64,000 nt of DNA. Source: Montifringilla adamsi. Taxonomy: Eukaryota > Chordata > Aves > Passeriformes > Passeridae. The stretch lies in the NCBI GenBank assembly GCA_017590115.1, contig JAGGNK010007559.1, positions 880,076-944,075 on the forward strand, written 5' to 3'. The notes under the pieces are model-generated. The model did not search any database, was not told the DNA's origin, and worked only from the letters and a program-made list of their open reading frames with translations. Both the position numbers and the translations under genes were made by a program. Within the stretch, counting starts at the first letter, position 1. Each line of letters begins with the position of its first letter. Below, piece by piece: positions 25,001 to 30,059 of this stretch.

Positions 25001-28000
25001 CTGTAGAAAGAGCAAAGGAAGTTTTGTTCAAGAGAACCATGTGGTTTATATAGAGTGATACGATGGATTCTGTTTGATTGGCTAACAAAAACACCTTCCT
25101 CACACACTGTCCTTGAGAAGAACAGAAAGACAAAGTAGAAAAACACCACCTGCAGATTGTTTCTACTGACAAGTTACCACATCCTTACGACTCCCCAAAG
25201 TTCTCACAAGCTGCTGTGAGAAACGCTTGCCATTCCTCTCTCTCCGTCCCATGACATCCACATGTCCAGCTGTGTGACGGCGGGGTGTGTGTGTGTGTGT
25301 CTGTCCAGGACATTCCCACGGGAGCTGACAGCTGTGTCACCAGCCTGTCCTGTGACTCCCACCGCTCGCTGATCGTGGCGGGGCTGGGCGACGGCTCCAT
25401 CCGCGTCTTCGACAGGAGGATGGCCCTCAGCGAATGGTAACTGAGTCATGCCGGGCCAGGGCCTTCCTTTTCCCTTTCCCTTTTCCCTTTTCCCCTCCTC
25501 TCACAGTGTCCCTTTGTCCCCAGCCGTGTCATGACCTACCGGGAGCACACAGCCTGGGTGGTGAAGGCTTACCTGCAGAAGCACCCCGAGGGCAACATCA
25601 TGAGTGTCAGGTACAGGGGTTGCTCTCCTGGGACTGCTCGCCACACTCACAGTTTGATTTTCCCTTCCAGTTCTGGCCCTGCTGTTCCAGCAGCTGGGAG
25701 GGTGAAGCTCTGGGGTTTAAGATGTGCTTCAGTGATTAATTCCTGCTCCAAACTGGGTGGAGGGGAGGCAGAAAGGATGTGGAGCTCTCCTTGGGAGGCT
25801 GCTGGGGAGGTTTGGGGGTGAACAAGGAGCTGGAATCACCAGGGGTGTGAGAGGGAAGGGAGGGGAGCAGGAGCTGGCTGTGGAATATCTTGTGGTGGAG
25901 CGGCCTCACTGCCAACATCTTTGTGGGGACATCTGGGAGAGAACAAGAGGAGGAAGGTGGAGGGTGCATCTGGCAGGCACGTTCCTGGGCAGGATTCCTG
26001 TGCAATTCCCTAAATCCATCCCTGCTGCCTGGTAAATACTGCAGCCAGAGCAGCAGGTACTGATTTGGCCATTAAGGAGCAGCAGAACAGAATTTATTGT
26101 CACAAAGCCACCGTTTGCACACAAAGAGCCTCTTTCTCTTGATTAGAAAATGGAAACAAAACATAATTTTCTGGGATTCAGAACATTCCTGAGGCGGGGG
26201 ATGGGCCAGCAAAAATGTATTAAGATTTTCAAACAGGGGATTATGAGATGCAGCTGCCAGATTTGTCAAGCTCCCATATTGGATTTTTAATCTTCCTCTC
26301 CATAAGCTCCCCCAGCAGCTCCAGGGGTCAGGTCCCTTTGCCCAGGGCTGAGGGCTGGTAGTCCCCTCTCCTCAGAGCCCTTCCAGCCTGGGAGTTGCTC
26401 CTGGGGCTGCAGAGCTGTGAGGGAATGTTGGGCTTCAAAAGGTCAGAGGAGCTCGGGCTGTGGAGCTGAGCCACCTCCCTTCCAGTTCCTCCCAGCTCCC
26501 CCTGCTTCAGCCGGCAGCGAAATCCAAGGAAGACAAATGACAGGACATGGTGAGGTCCTGGTGTCCAGACACCTGGGGTAAAGATGGCACCAGCACATCT
26601 CCTCTGCTTGCAGTTTCCCAAGGCAATTTCTGCTGTGCAAAGCAGCAGGAATGTGGGGCTGGATGTATTGGTGTGCCAGAACGGGGGGGCACACTCAGCA
26701 ATGGGCCAGGAGTAGAGAGGCAGTGAGGGATCAGCAGTGAGGGATCAGGAATTTGGGATCAGCAGTGAGGGATCAGCAATTTGGGATCAATGTGGGATCA
26801 GGAATTTGGGATCAGCAGTGAGGGATCAGCAATTTGGGATCAGCAGTTTGGGATCAGCTCTGTGGGATCAGCAGTTTGGGATCACTCTCAGCTGTTCCTT
26901 GAGCACAGAACGTGCTGTGGGTGGGATCAGATCGTGGCCCTGCTGGGATGCCAGCCCTGTGTGTTCCCTGTCCCAGTGCCCCATGGAGGGGCTTGGCCCA
27001 TGGGCAGCCCTACAGCTGCATTTCCTGTAGTTCTGGGGACTCTGGGGGGCTGTGCCAGCCTCATCTGTGGCTCTGTGTCGGCTCTGGGGGACTGTGCCAG
27101 CCTCATCTGTGGCTCTGGGGGGCTGTGCCAGCCTCATCTGTGGCTCTGTGTTGGCTCTGGGGGGCTGTGCCAGCCTCATCTGTGGCTCTGTGTTGGCTCT
27201 GGGGGGCTGTGCCAGCCTCATCTGTGGCTCTGTGTTGGCTCTGGGGGGCTGTGCCAGCCTCATCTGTGGCTCTGTGTTGGCAGTGTCAACGGGGACGTGC
27301 GGTTCTTCGACCCCCGCATGCCCGAGTCCATGAAGGTGCTGCAGATCGTCAAGGGGCTCACGGCCCTCGACATCCACCCCCAGGCCAACCTGTTTGCTTG
27401 GTGAGTGCTGCTGCCCCCCCTGCAGCACAGGCAGCTCTGCAGTGAGCCCACAGGAGGCTCCAGGGGGATCAGAGGGAGGGAGCAGGGCCTGGAGTGCCGG
27501 GAGGAGGGGAATGGCTTCCCACTGCCAGAGGGCAGGGTTACGTGGGATACTGGGGGAAATTCTTCCTGGGAGGGTGGCAGGCCCTGGCACAGGGTGCCCA
27601 GAGAAGCTGGGGCTGCCCCTGGATCCCTGGCAGTGTCCCAGGCCAGGCTGGATGGTGCTGGGAACAGCCTGGGAGAGTGGAAGGCGTCCCTGCCATGGCA
27701 GGGGATGGAACAAAGTGGGCTTTAAGATCTCTCTCAATCCAAACCATTCCATGATCCCTGGAGAGAATGATTTGTCTCCACGGACATCATTCTTGGGGTG
27801 GTGTTTGCTCTATTGTTTTTAATCCCACCCCACCAGTGCAGCTTCCTTCCTGTGTTTGCTGCTCAGGAGTTTTTTCCCTTTTTTTATCCCTCAGTGAGCC
27901 CTGGACACTGGGTCCCTGTTCAGTGTCTGTATTTGTGGGCTCTGTCTGGGGACCAGCAGCTGCTCCACAGCCACACAGCCTGTTTGGGTTGCCCTGGGTG

Positions 28001-30059
28001 TGTTTGGGCATCTGCTCTCTGTGTTTTCCTGTCCCAGGTGACCACAGCTCACTGTGCTTCCAGTGACCACCAGTTAATGCTCTCCCACTCAGGGACATGG
28101 CTGCACCTAGCCTGGCACACAGCTCAGCCAGGGGCTGCAGCAGAAGTTTTGTCCCCTCCCAGCATTCCCAGTGACTCCAGTTCTGTCCCTTCCCTTGCAG
28201 TGGCTCCATGAACCAGTTCACTGCCATCTACAACGGGAACGGGGAGCTGATCAACAACATCAAATACTACGACGGCTTCATGGGCCAGAGAGTGGGAGCC
28301 ATCAGCTGCCTGGCCTTCCATCCCCACTGGGTCTGTACCCCTGCTGCCATGGGGGGCTGCCACCGAGGCTCTCCCAGGGGGAAGGGGAGCTGTCCCAGCC
28401 CAGCTCCGCCGGGCTCCAGCTGCTGCGCCCTTCCAGCCGAGCTGCAGCCCCATCGCGGGGCCTCGGGAGCTGTCCGAGGTGCCAGGGGCAGTGCGGGCTC
28501 ACACTCCCAAATTCCTGTGCTTGGTCACTCCCAGCTGTGCCTCACTGGGCTGCTCTCACTTAAGGCTGGTGCTGTGCAGGCAGAAAGAAAACTGCCTCAG
28601 GAAAACGGGAGAGCTGCGGAAATTAAAGGCACGAGCTGATACAGCTGGAATGAGGCAGAACAAAAGGAGATTTTGGAGTCTGTCACAGCTGGAATGAGGC
28701 AGAACAAAAGGAGATTTTGGAGTCTGTCACAGCTGAGGGGCTCTGCAGTGGTCACACAGAGAGCCTGGTTGCTGCTCAAGGAGAAGGGAGGTCCCTTCTG
28801 TGTAGTGGACTTTGCTCACCCAGGGAGGAGAATAAATGGAGGAGCTGGAAAACCTGAAAAAATAATGAATGGATGGAAAACAGGGGGGAGTTACAAGGGT
28901 TATTTTAGAAACCTGCAGATCAGCTCACAGATGTTTAATATGTGATGGGCAGAGCAGTTTGCTCTTTAAATAAGCAAAGCAAAGCCCTGTCCGGCGGGGC
29001 CAGGTCCCCTCACTGCAGGAAATTCTCATTTTCAGCCCAGCCATGGCTCCTAACGAGCAGATTTGCAGTCATTTAGAGAAATTATGTTGGCAGTTGGCAA
29101 CTAATAGTGCCCATAATTTTTCCCTGAGGCTGAAATGGGCCTATAACTCCTGCAGAGCCGTGGAGCAGCTGGGTGTCCCTGCTGAATGTCACTGTCACCT
29201 GTGCCTGTCACTGCTGCACACCTGGACCTTGGGGTCGGTCACAGGGGGGAGCTGGGAAGGGGCTGGAGCCCCAGGAGGGGCTGAGAGAGCTGGGAAGGGG
29301 CTCAACCTGGAGAAAAGACAGCTCAGGGGGAAATTCTGGCTCTGCACGACTCCATCTCAGGGGGAAATTCTGGCTCTGCACGACTCCTGCCAGGAGGGGA
29401 CAGCCAGGGGGTCGGGCTGTGCTCCCAGGGAACAGGGACAGGAGGAGAGGGAACGGCCTCAGGCTGGGCCAAGGGAGTTCAGGGTGACATCAGGAGGAAT
29501 TTCTCCATGGAAAGGGCGCTTGTCACTATAGGATACGAAAAAACAGGACAGGAACATGCTGTTGTTTTTAAGGTAAAAAGGGGGAGTTTATTTTGTGATT
29601 CTAACATTTATATATTTCCAAAGGTGACAGTGGATTGGAGGGTGGCAGTGCCACTTCTCCAATGACACTGGACAAACCAACAGTCTATCAAATTTCTGTT
29701 CTTCCATAAAAGAATGCAAAACAATAAGTTATTTACAGAAAGTGTGTGAGAAATTGCTACAAGAATGTAAACATCAGAAGTCTTAGAAAAATCTTTAAAA
29801 GTGAGGGTGACAGGTGCTCAGGGATTGGAACTGCCCAGGGAGGTTTGGGGTGCCCGTCCCTGGGGCGCCCCAGGAGCAGCTGGGCAGGCAGGGTGGGGAT
29901 GGGTCGCGGGCGGTTCTGGGTGGTCTCGGGGGGCTCTCCCAGCCTGGCCGAGGTGTGACCGTGCCGGTTTGTCGCTGTGCTCTCCCGCAGCCCCACCTGG
30001 CCGTCGGCAGCAATGACTTCTACATCTCGGTGTACTCGGTGGAGAAGAGGATCAGATGA
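956..30059 (+). CDS. RPTOR: RPTOR (raptor), C-terminal 14 coding exons, 5'-partial
   Basis: Raptor is the scaffold of mTORC1. It recruits substrates carrying TOS motifs (4E-BP1, S6K) and binds Rag GTPases at the lysosome. Coding exons read here: 956-1074, 4814-4917, 5735-5915, 6698-6808, 11187-11292, 13017-13131, 13666-13790, 14955-15059, 22902-23008, 25309-25436, 25524-25610, 27284-27400, 28201-28330 and 29991-30059 (stop TGA 30057-30059). All junctions are GT-AG and phases join without a break, giving 533 complete residues, equal to human 802-1335 less one residue in the linker. Order: end of the helical-repeat region, a Ser/Thr/Pro-rich linker (about 850-935) carrying the human S859, S863 and S877 equivalents, then a WD40 propeller (about 1010-1335). 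The upstream caspase-like (RNC) and most helical repeats lie outside the window. A 48-nt optional exon at 17408-17455 is not counted. Identity rests on near-complete residue match with remembered human RPTOR. Confidence 0.97.
3315..3515 (-). mobile_element. CR1 LINE fragment (5'-truncated)
   Basis: It begins CCATGGAACGGCTTGGGTGG and runs through the CR1 signature CCATGGGCAGGGACATCTCC and GCACCCTGTGCCAGGGCCTG to AGAATTTCTTC. This is the reverse complement of a CR1 3' end, so the element is on the minus strand. It lies in an RPTOR intron. Confidence 0.85.
3530..3667 (+). mobile_element. CR1 3' end fragment
   Basis: It reads CTGGACGCGTTCCTGTG, CTTGGCAGGGGGCTGACCTG, GATCTCCAGAGGTCCCTTCC and TTGATTCTGTGACTG, the usual CR1 3' terminus in plus orientation. 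It abuts a minus-strand CR1, so two separate insertions are adjacent. Confidence 0.8.
4118..4480 (-). mobile_element. CR1 LINE fragment
   Basis: It starts AACAGAATCATTTAGGCTGG and AAAAGTCCTCTGAACCCATC, with later blocks TCCCCAAGTGCCACATCCAC and GAATTTTTCCCCAATATCCA. This is a different CR1 subfamily from the 3315 copy. It lies in the intron before the S863 exon. Confidence 0.85.
4814..4917 (+). CDS. RPTOR: RPTOR exon, linker with S859/S863 sites (human about 841-875)
   Basis: The acceptor is CCCCAG at 4808-4813; the donor is GTAAGT at 4918. It begins ATVNARPQRILDTSSLTQ and continues SAPASPTNKG. The serines equivalent to human S855, S859 and S863 are present, S863 being followed by Pro as in mammals. 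In mammals these are mTOR- and proline-directed-kinase sites. It ends in phase 2 inside a Gly codon. Confidence 0.97.
5735..5915 (+). CDS. RPTOR: RPTOR exon, Ser/Thr-rich linker with S877 (human about 875-936)
   Basis: The acceptor is AG at 5733-5734. An alternative AG at 5735-5736 would put the exon out of frame, so 5735 is chosen. It reads GGSPPTTSTSSSSLTNE, keeps the S877-Pro site and ends QYTPHSHQFPRTRKMFDKGP then EQ before GTAAGG at 5916. The middle differs most from human: RPSVTNVG replaces RPGTTGPAG and is one residue shorter, so the residue aligned with human T908 is Val. Confidence 0.95.
6698..6808 (+). CDS. RPTOR: RPTOR exon before the WD40 domain (human about 937-973)
   Basis: It lies between CCCCACAG (ends 6697) and GTAACC at 6809 and is 37 codons in phase 0. 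It encodes TADDADDAVGHKSFISAAVQ, then TGFCDWSAKYFAQPVMK, nearly identical to human. The acidic TADDADD stretch closes the linker. Confidence 0.97.
6809..11186 (+). other. RPTOR: RPTOR intron, 4.4 kb
   Basis: I see no exon here. It contains a 25-bp direct duplication at 7681-7730 (unit starts TGTTAAATTC). AT-rich islands near 9130-9340 and 10070-10230 contain homeodomain- and forkhead-like motifs, including the perfect 7-bp inverted repeat TTGATTA-TC-TAATCAA at 9308-9323. The long minus-strand open frame overlapping its left part (6167-7372) has no family resemblance. Confidence 0.7.
11187..11292 (+). CDS. RPTOR: RPTOR exon, basic helix before the propeller (human about 974-1009)
   Basis: The acceptor is TGGCAG at 11181-11186; the donor is GTGAGT at 11293. 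It starts IPEEHDLESQIRKEREWRFL and continues RNARVRKQAQKIIQKG, a charged helix leading into the WD40 propeller. It ends in phase 1 within the Gly codon finished by the next exon. Confidence 0.97.
11389..11515 (+). repeat. CAGCTGCTGCTGCAGGTGTTT minisatellite
   Basis: Four imperfect units of CTGCTGCTGCAGGTGTTT plus a variable GCTTCCCTG spacer lie about 100 bp after an RPTOR exon. Confidence 0.85.
13017..13131 (+). CDS. RPTOR: RPTOR exon, first WD40 blade (human about 1009-1047)
   Basis: The acceptor is CCGCAG at 13011-13016. It encodes GISRLDDQIFLNRNPGVPSV then VKFHPFTPCIAVADKDSI. The normal donor is G|GTGAGG after 13131. The exon end and donor are copied four more times in the following intron by a 34-bp tandem repeat (see the repeat entry), so this 5' splice site has downstream decoys. 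Confidence 0.96.
13124..13290 (+). repeat. 34-bp tandem array carrying five copies of a 5' splice site
   Basis: The motif AGCATCTGGTGAGG begins at 13124 (the true exon end), 13158, 13192 and 13226, exactly 34 bp apart. A diverged copy (GTGAGC) begins at 13265. Each unit holds the last eight exon bases plus a strong GTGAGG/GTGAGC donor. The array therefore appears to have arisen by tandem duplication across the exon-intron junction. Confidence 0.95.
13338..13545 (+). mobile_element. CR1 LINE 3' fragment
   Basis: It contains GGGCAGGCCCTGGCACAGGG, GTGTCCCTGCCATGGCAGGG and the 3' end CCATTCCATGATTCCGTGA. It lies between RPTOR exons 120 bp before an acceptor. Confidence 0.85.
13666..13790 (+). 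CDS. RPTOR: RPTOR exon, WD40 blades 1-2 (human about 1047-1089)
   Basis: The acceptor is CCCCCAG ending 13665; the donor is GTAAGG at 13791. With the preceding TG it restores Cys, then FWDWEKGEKLDYFHNGNPRY and TRITAMEYLNGQDCSLLLTA. The blade-closing FWDWE and the next inner strand are as in human. Phase 1 at the end. Confidence 0.97.
14955..15059 (+). CDS. RPTOR: RPTOR exon, WD40 blade 2 (human about 1089-1124)
   Basis: The acceptor is CCAAG at 14950-14954; the donor is GTGGGT at 15060. It encodes DDGAIRVWKNFADLEKNPEM, then VTAWQGLSDMLPTTR. DDGAIRVW is a typical WD40 turn-strand. It ends in phase 1 inside a Gly codon, the same phase as both ends of the optional exon downstream, so that exon can be skipped or included without changing frame. 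Confidence 0.97.
15373..15512 (+). repeat. 20-bp x7 tandem repeat
   Basis: Seven consecutive 20-bp units of GGGATGTTAAGGGAGGTTTT type with one to four changes each, no indels. Confidence 0.95.
17126..17153 (+). repeat. CTGT microsatellite
   Basis: Seven near-perfect CTGT tetranucleotides, about 250 bp upstream of the RPTOR cassette exon. Confidence 0.95.
17408..17455 (+). CDS. RPTOR: RPTOR candidate 48-nt cassette exon (16-residue insert)
   Basis: CCCCACAG (ending 17407) precedes and a strong GTGAGT donor (17456) follows a 48-nt open segment, both ends in phase 1. Spliced between the exons ending 15059 and starting 22902, it adds GLARRVSIYLDRSKQG at human-equivalent residue about 1124, between WD40 blades 2 and 3, with no stop or frame change. 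The insert is basic and contains RRVS, a consensus for PKA-type kinases. It is not in the canonical 1335-residue human protein as I remember it. The splice sites, phase symmetry and lack of stops argue for a real alternative exon. Transcription is not shown by sequence alone. Confidence 0.72.
17968..18150 (+). mobile_element. CR1 LINE 3' fragment
   Basis: GGGCAGGCCCTGGCACAGGG, then GGTGTCCCTGCCATGGCAGG and a degenerate 3' end TTCTGGGATTCTGGGACTG. It lies 0.5 kb after the RPTOR cassette exon. Confidence 0.85.
18561..18716 (+). repeat. 27/33-bp tandem repeat
   Basis: Five units start GGGAATCCCTGGGCAGGAGC and differ by an optional AGGAGC hexamer. Confidence 0.9.
19622..19735 (+). repeat. A/C-rich low-complexity stretch
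   Basis: About 110 bp almost wholly of A and C (AAACAAACAAAC, then AAAACCCC types), with essentially no G or T on the plus strand. Confidence 0.9.
19985..20130 (+). repeat. Degenerate tandem array
   Basis: Units of the type GAGGAGCAGCTCAGGTGCTC and AGAGGTGCAGGAGGGGCTCA recur three to four times with rearranged order. Confidence 0.75.
20728..20875 (+). mobile_element. CR1 LINE 3' fragment
   Basis: CAGGCCAGGCTGGACAGGGC, TCCCTGCCATGGCAGGGCTG and AAGCCATTCCAGGATTCTGT mark the CR1 3' end on the plus strand. Confidence 0.85.
21961..22175 (+). repeat. 21-bp x10 tandem repeat
   Basis: About ten units of CTCTGAGAGGCAGGAATGATG type alternate two versions of the tail (ATGATG or ATTCTG), suggesting a higher-order 42-bp unit. 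Confidence 0.93.
22902..23008 (+). CDS. RPTOR: RPTOR exon, WD40 blade 3 (human about 1124-1159)
   Basis: The acceptor is GTCTCAG ending 22901; the donor is GTAACA at 23009. It encodes GAGMVVDWEQETGLLMTSGD, then VRIIRIWDTDREMKVQ. VRIIRIWD is the blade-3 strand ending in WD. It closes in phase 0. It differs from human by only a few conservative residues (S to T, V to I). Confidence 0.97.
23268..23388 (+). repeat. 20-bp x6 tandem repeat
   Basis: Six units of GGCACTGGGATGCAGAGGAG type; the later ones carry GGCTCTGGGATGCAGAGGAG. Confidence 0.93.
23600..23790 (+). promoter_or_regulatory. AT-rich homeodomain/octamer island in RPTOR intron
   Basis: TTAATTA-type sites (ATTAATTACC, ATTAATTG, TAATTAAG, TAATTAC) plus a perfect octamer ATGCAAAT (23707-23714) cluster in about 190 bp of otherwise GC-rich DNA. 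It is a candidate enhancer only. Confidence 0.35.
24135..24265 (+). mobile_element. Diverged CR1 3' fragment
   Basis: It ends GACTTTAAGGTCCCTGCCAA and CCCAGACCATTCCATCATTG, a weak but recognisable CR1 terminus. Confidence 0.6.
24750..25210 (-). mobile_element. LTR-derived sequence of an endogenous retrovirus, minus strand
   Basis: On the minus strand the segment reads like an avian retroviral LTR. It has a TATA box CTATATAAACC (about 25042-25052), preceded by AGCCAATCAAACAG, a CCAAT-type box, and followed by GAACAAAACTTCC and GCTCTTTCTACAG. No reading frame is present. I could not find matching target-site duplications, so the ends are approximate. Its right side lies only about 100 bp before an RPTOR acceptor. 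Confidence 0.6.
25284..25301 (+). repeat. GT dinucleotide repeat in a 3' splice region
   Basis: About nine GT units end 7 bp before the RPTOR acceptor at 25308 and replace a normal pyrimidine tract. Confidence 0.95.
25309..25436 (+). CDS. RPTOR: RPTOR exon, WD40 blade 4 (human about 1160-1202)
   Basis: The acceptor TGTCCAG ends 25308 and is preceded by a GT dinucleotide repeat instead of a usual C/T tract. It encodes DIPTGADSCVTSLSCDSHRS, then LIVAGLGDGSIRVFDRRMAL and SE. GDGSIRVFD is the classic blade signature (human has Tyr for Phe). The donor is GTAACT at 25437; phase 2 at the end. Confidence 0.97.
25524..25610 (+). CDS. RPTOR: RPTOR exon, WD40 blade 5 start (human about 1202-1231)
   Basis: A C/T-rich tract and CCCCAG (ending 25523) precede it; the donor is GTACAG at 25611. 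It reads C-RVMTYREHTAWVVKAYLQ, then KHPEGNIMSV. The intron before it is only 87 bp, the shortest in this gene segment. Small substitutions against human (S to Y, R to H, D to E) are conservative. Confidence 0.96.
26727..26884 (+). repeat. 15-bp GGGATCAGCAGTTTG array
   Basis: About ten units of GGGATCAG followed by CAGTGAG, GAATTT or CAGTTTG. Confidence 0.9.
27040..27283 (+). repeat. 42-bp x6 minisatellite running into an RPTOR acceptor
   Basis: The core GCTGTGCCAGCCTCATCTGT starts at 27049, 27091 (first base changed), 27122, 27164, 27206 and 27248. The period is 42 bp except one 31-bp unit. The last unit is cut by the splice acceptor: TGTGTTGGCTCTGG in the repeats becomes TGTGTTGGCAG at 27273-27283. 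Confidence 0.95.
27284..27400 (+). CDS. RPTOR: RPTOR exon, WD40 blades 5-6 (human about 1231-1270)
   Basis: The acceptor is TTGGCAG ending 27283; the donor is GTGAGT at 27401. It encodes SVNGDVRFFDPRMPESMKVL, then QIVKGLTALDIHPQANLFA and half a Cys codon. A 42-bp minisatellite runs directly up to the acceptor in the same reading frame as the exon, so no stop separates the intron end from the exon. Confidence 0.97.
27555..27760 (+). mobile_element. CR1 LINE 3' fragment
   Basis: It runs from AAATTCTTCCTGGGAGGGTG through GCGTCCCTGCCATGGCAGGG to CAATCCAAACCATTCCATGA. It lies 150 bp after an RPTOR exon. Confidence 0.85.
28201..28330 (+). CDS. RPTOR: RPTOR exon, WD40 blade 6 (human about 1270-1313)
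   Basis: The acceptor CCCTTGCAG ends 28200. It encodes CGSMNQFTAIYNGNGELINN, then IKYYDGFMGQRVGAISCLAF and HPHW. The donor is GTCTGT at 28331, a weak 5' splice site for this gene. Retention of the intron would add an unrelated tail and lose the last blade strand. The position is confirmed by the next exon starting PHLAVGSND. Confidence 0.95.
28642..28734 (+). repeat. 44-bp direct duplication
   Basis: Two exact-looking copies begin CAGCTGGAATGAGGCAGAAC at 28642 and 28686. Confidence 0.95.
29250..29905 (+). mobile_element. CR1 LINE split by a solo LTR
   Basis: The left part (29250-29520) has GGGGCTCAACCTGGAGAAAA and TCAGGAGGAATTTCTCCATG. The right part (29813-29905) resumes with GGATTGGAACTGCCCAGGGA. 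The CR1 consensus is continuous if 29521-29812 plus one copy of the target repeat is removed. The left part has an internal 33-bp duplication at about 29321-29386. Confidence 0.75.
29521..29812 (-). mobile_element. Solo LTR, 292 bp, nested in CR1
   Basis: The ends are TGTCAC...GTGACA, a perfect 6-bp inverted repeat with TG/CA termini. The flanks GGCGCT (29515-29520) and GGTGCT (29813-29818) form a 6-bp target duplication with one CpG-to-TpG type difference. On the minus strand there is a TATA-like AAATATATAAATG and then AATAAA, so the LTR is antisense to RPTOR. A 6-bp duplication suggests an ERVK-like (class II) element. No internal genes remain. Confidence 0.75.
29991..30059 (+). CDS. RPTOR: RPTOR last coding exon, WD40 blade 7 and stop
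   Basis: The acceptor TCTCCCGCAG ends 29990. It encodes PHLAVGSNDFYISVYSVEKR, then IR and TGA at 30057-30059. This C-terminus is nearly the same as human (YY to FY, RVR to RIR). The 3'UTR continues in the same exon. Confidence 0.97.
   Translation, partial: PHLAVGSNDFYISVYSVEKRIR

Noticed and set aside
24750..25210. Protein-coding remnant of a retrovirus
   Set aside because: Only LTR-like promoter features are seen. No gag, pol or env-like frame is present on either strand.
26781..27404. Single 207-codon gene made of 14-residue repeats plus a WD40-like tail
   Set aside because: The tail is an RPTOR exon and the repeats are an intronic minisatellite in the same frame. It is kept only as a finding on intron/exon structure.
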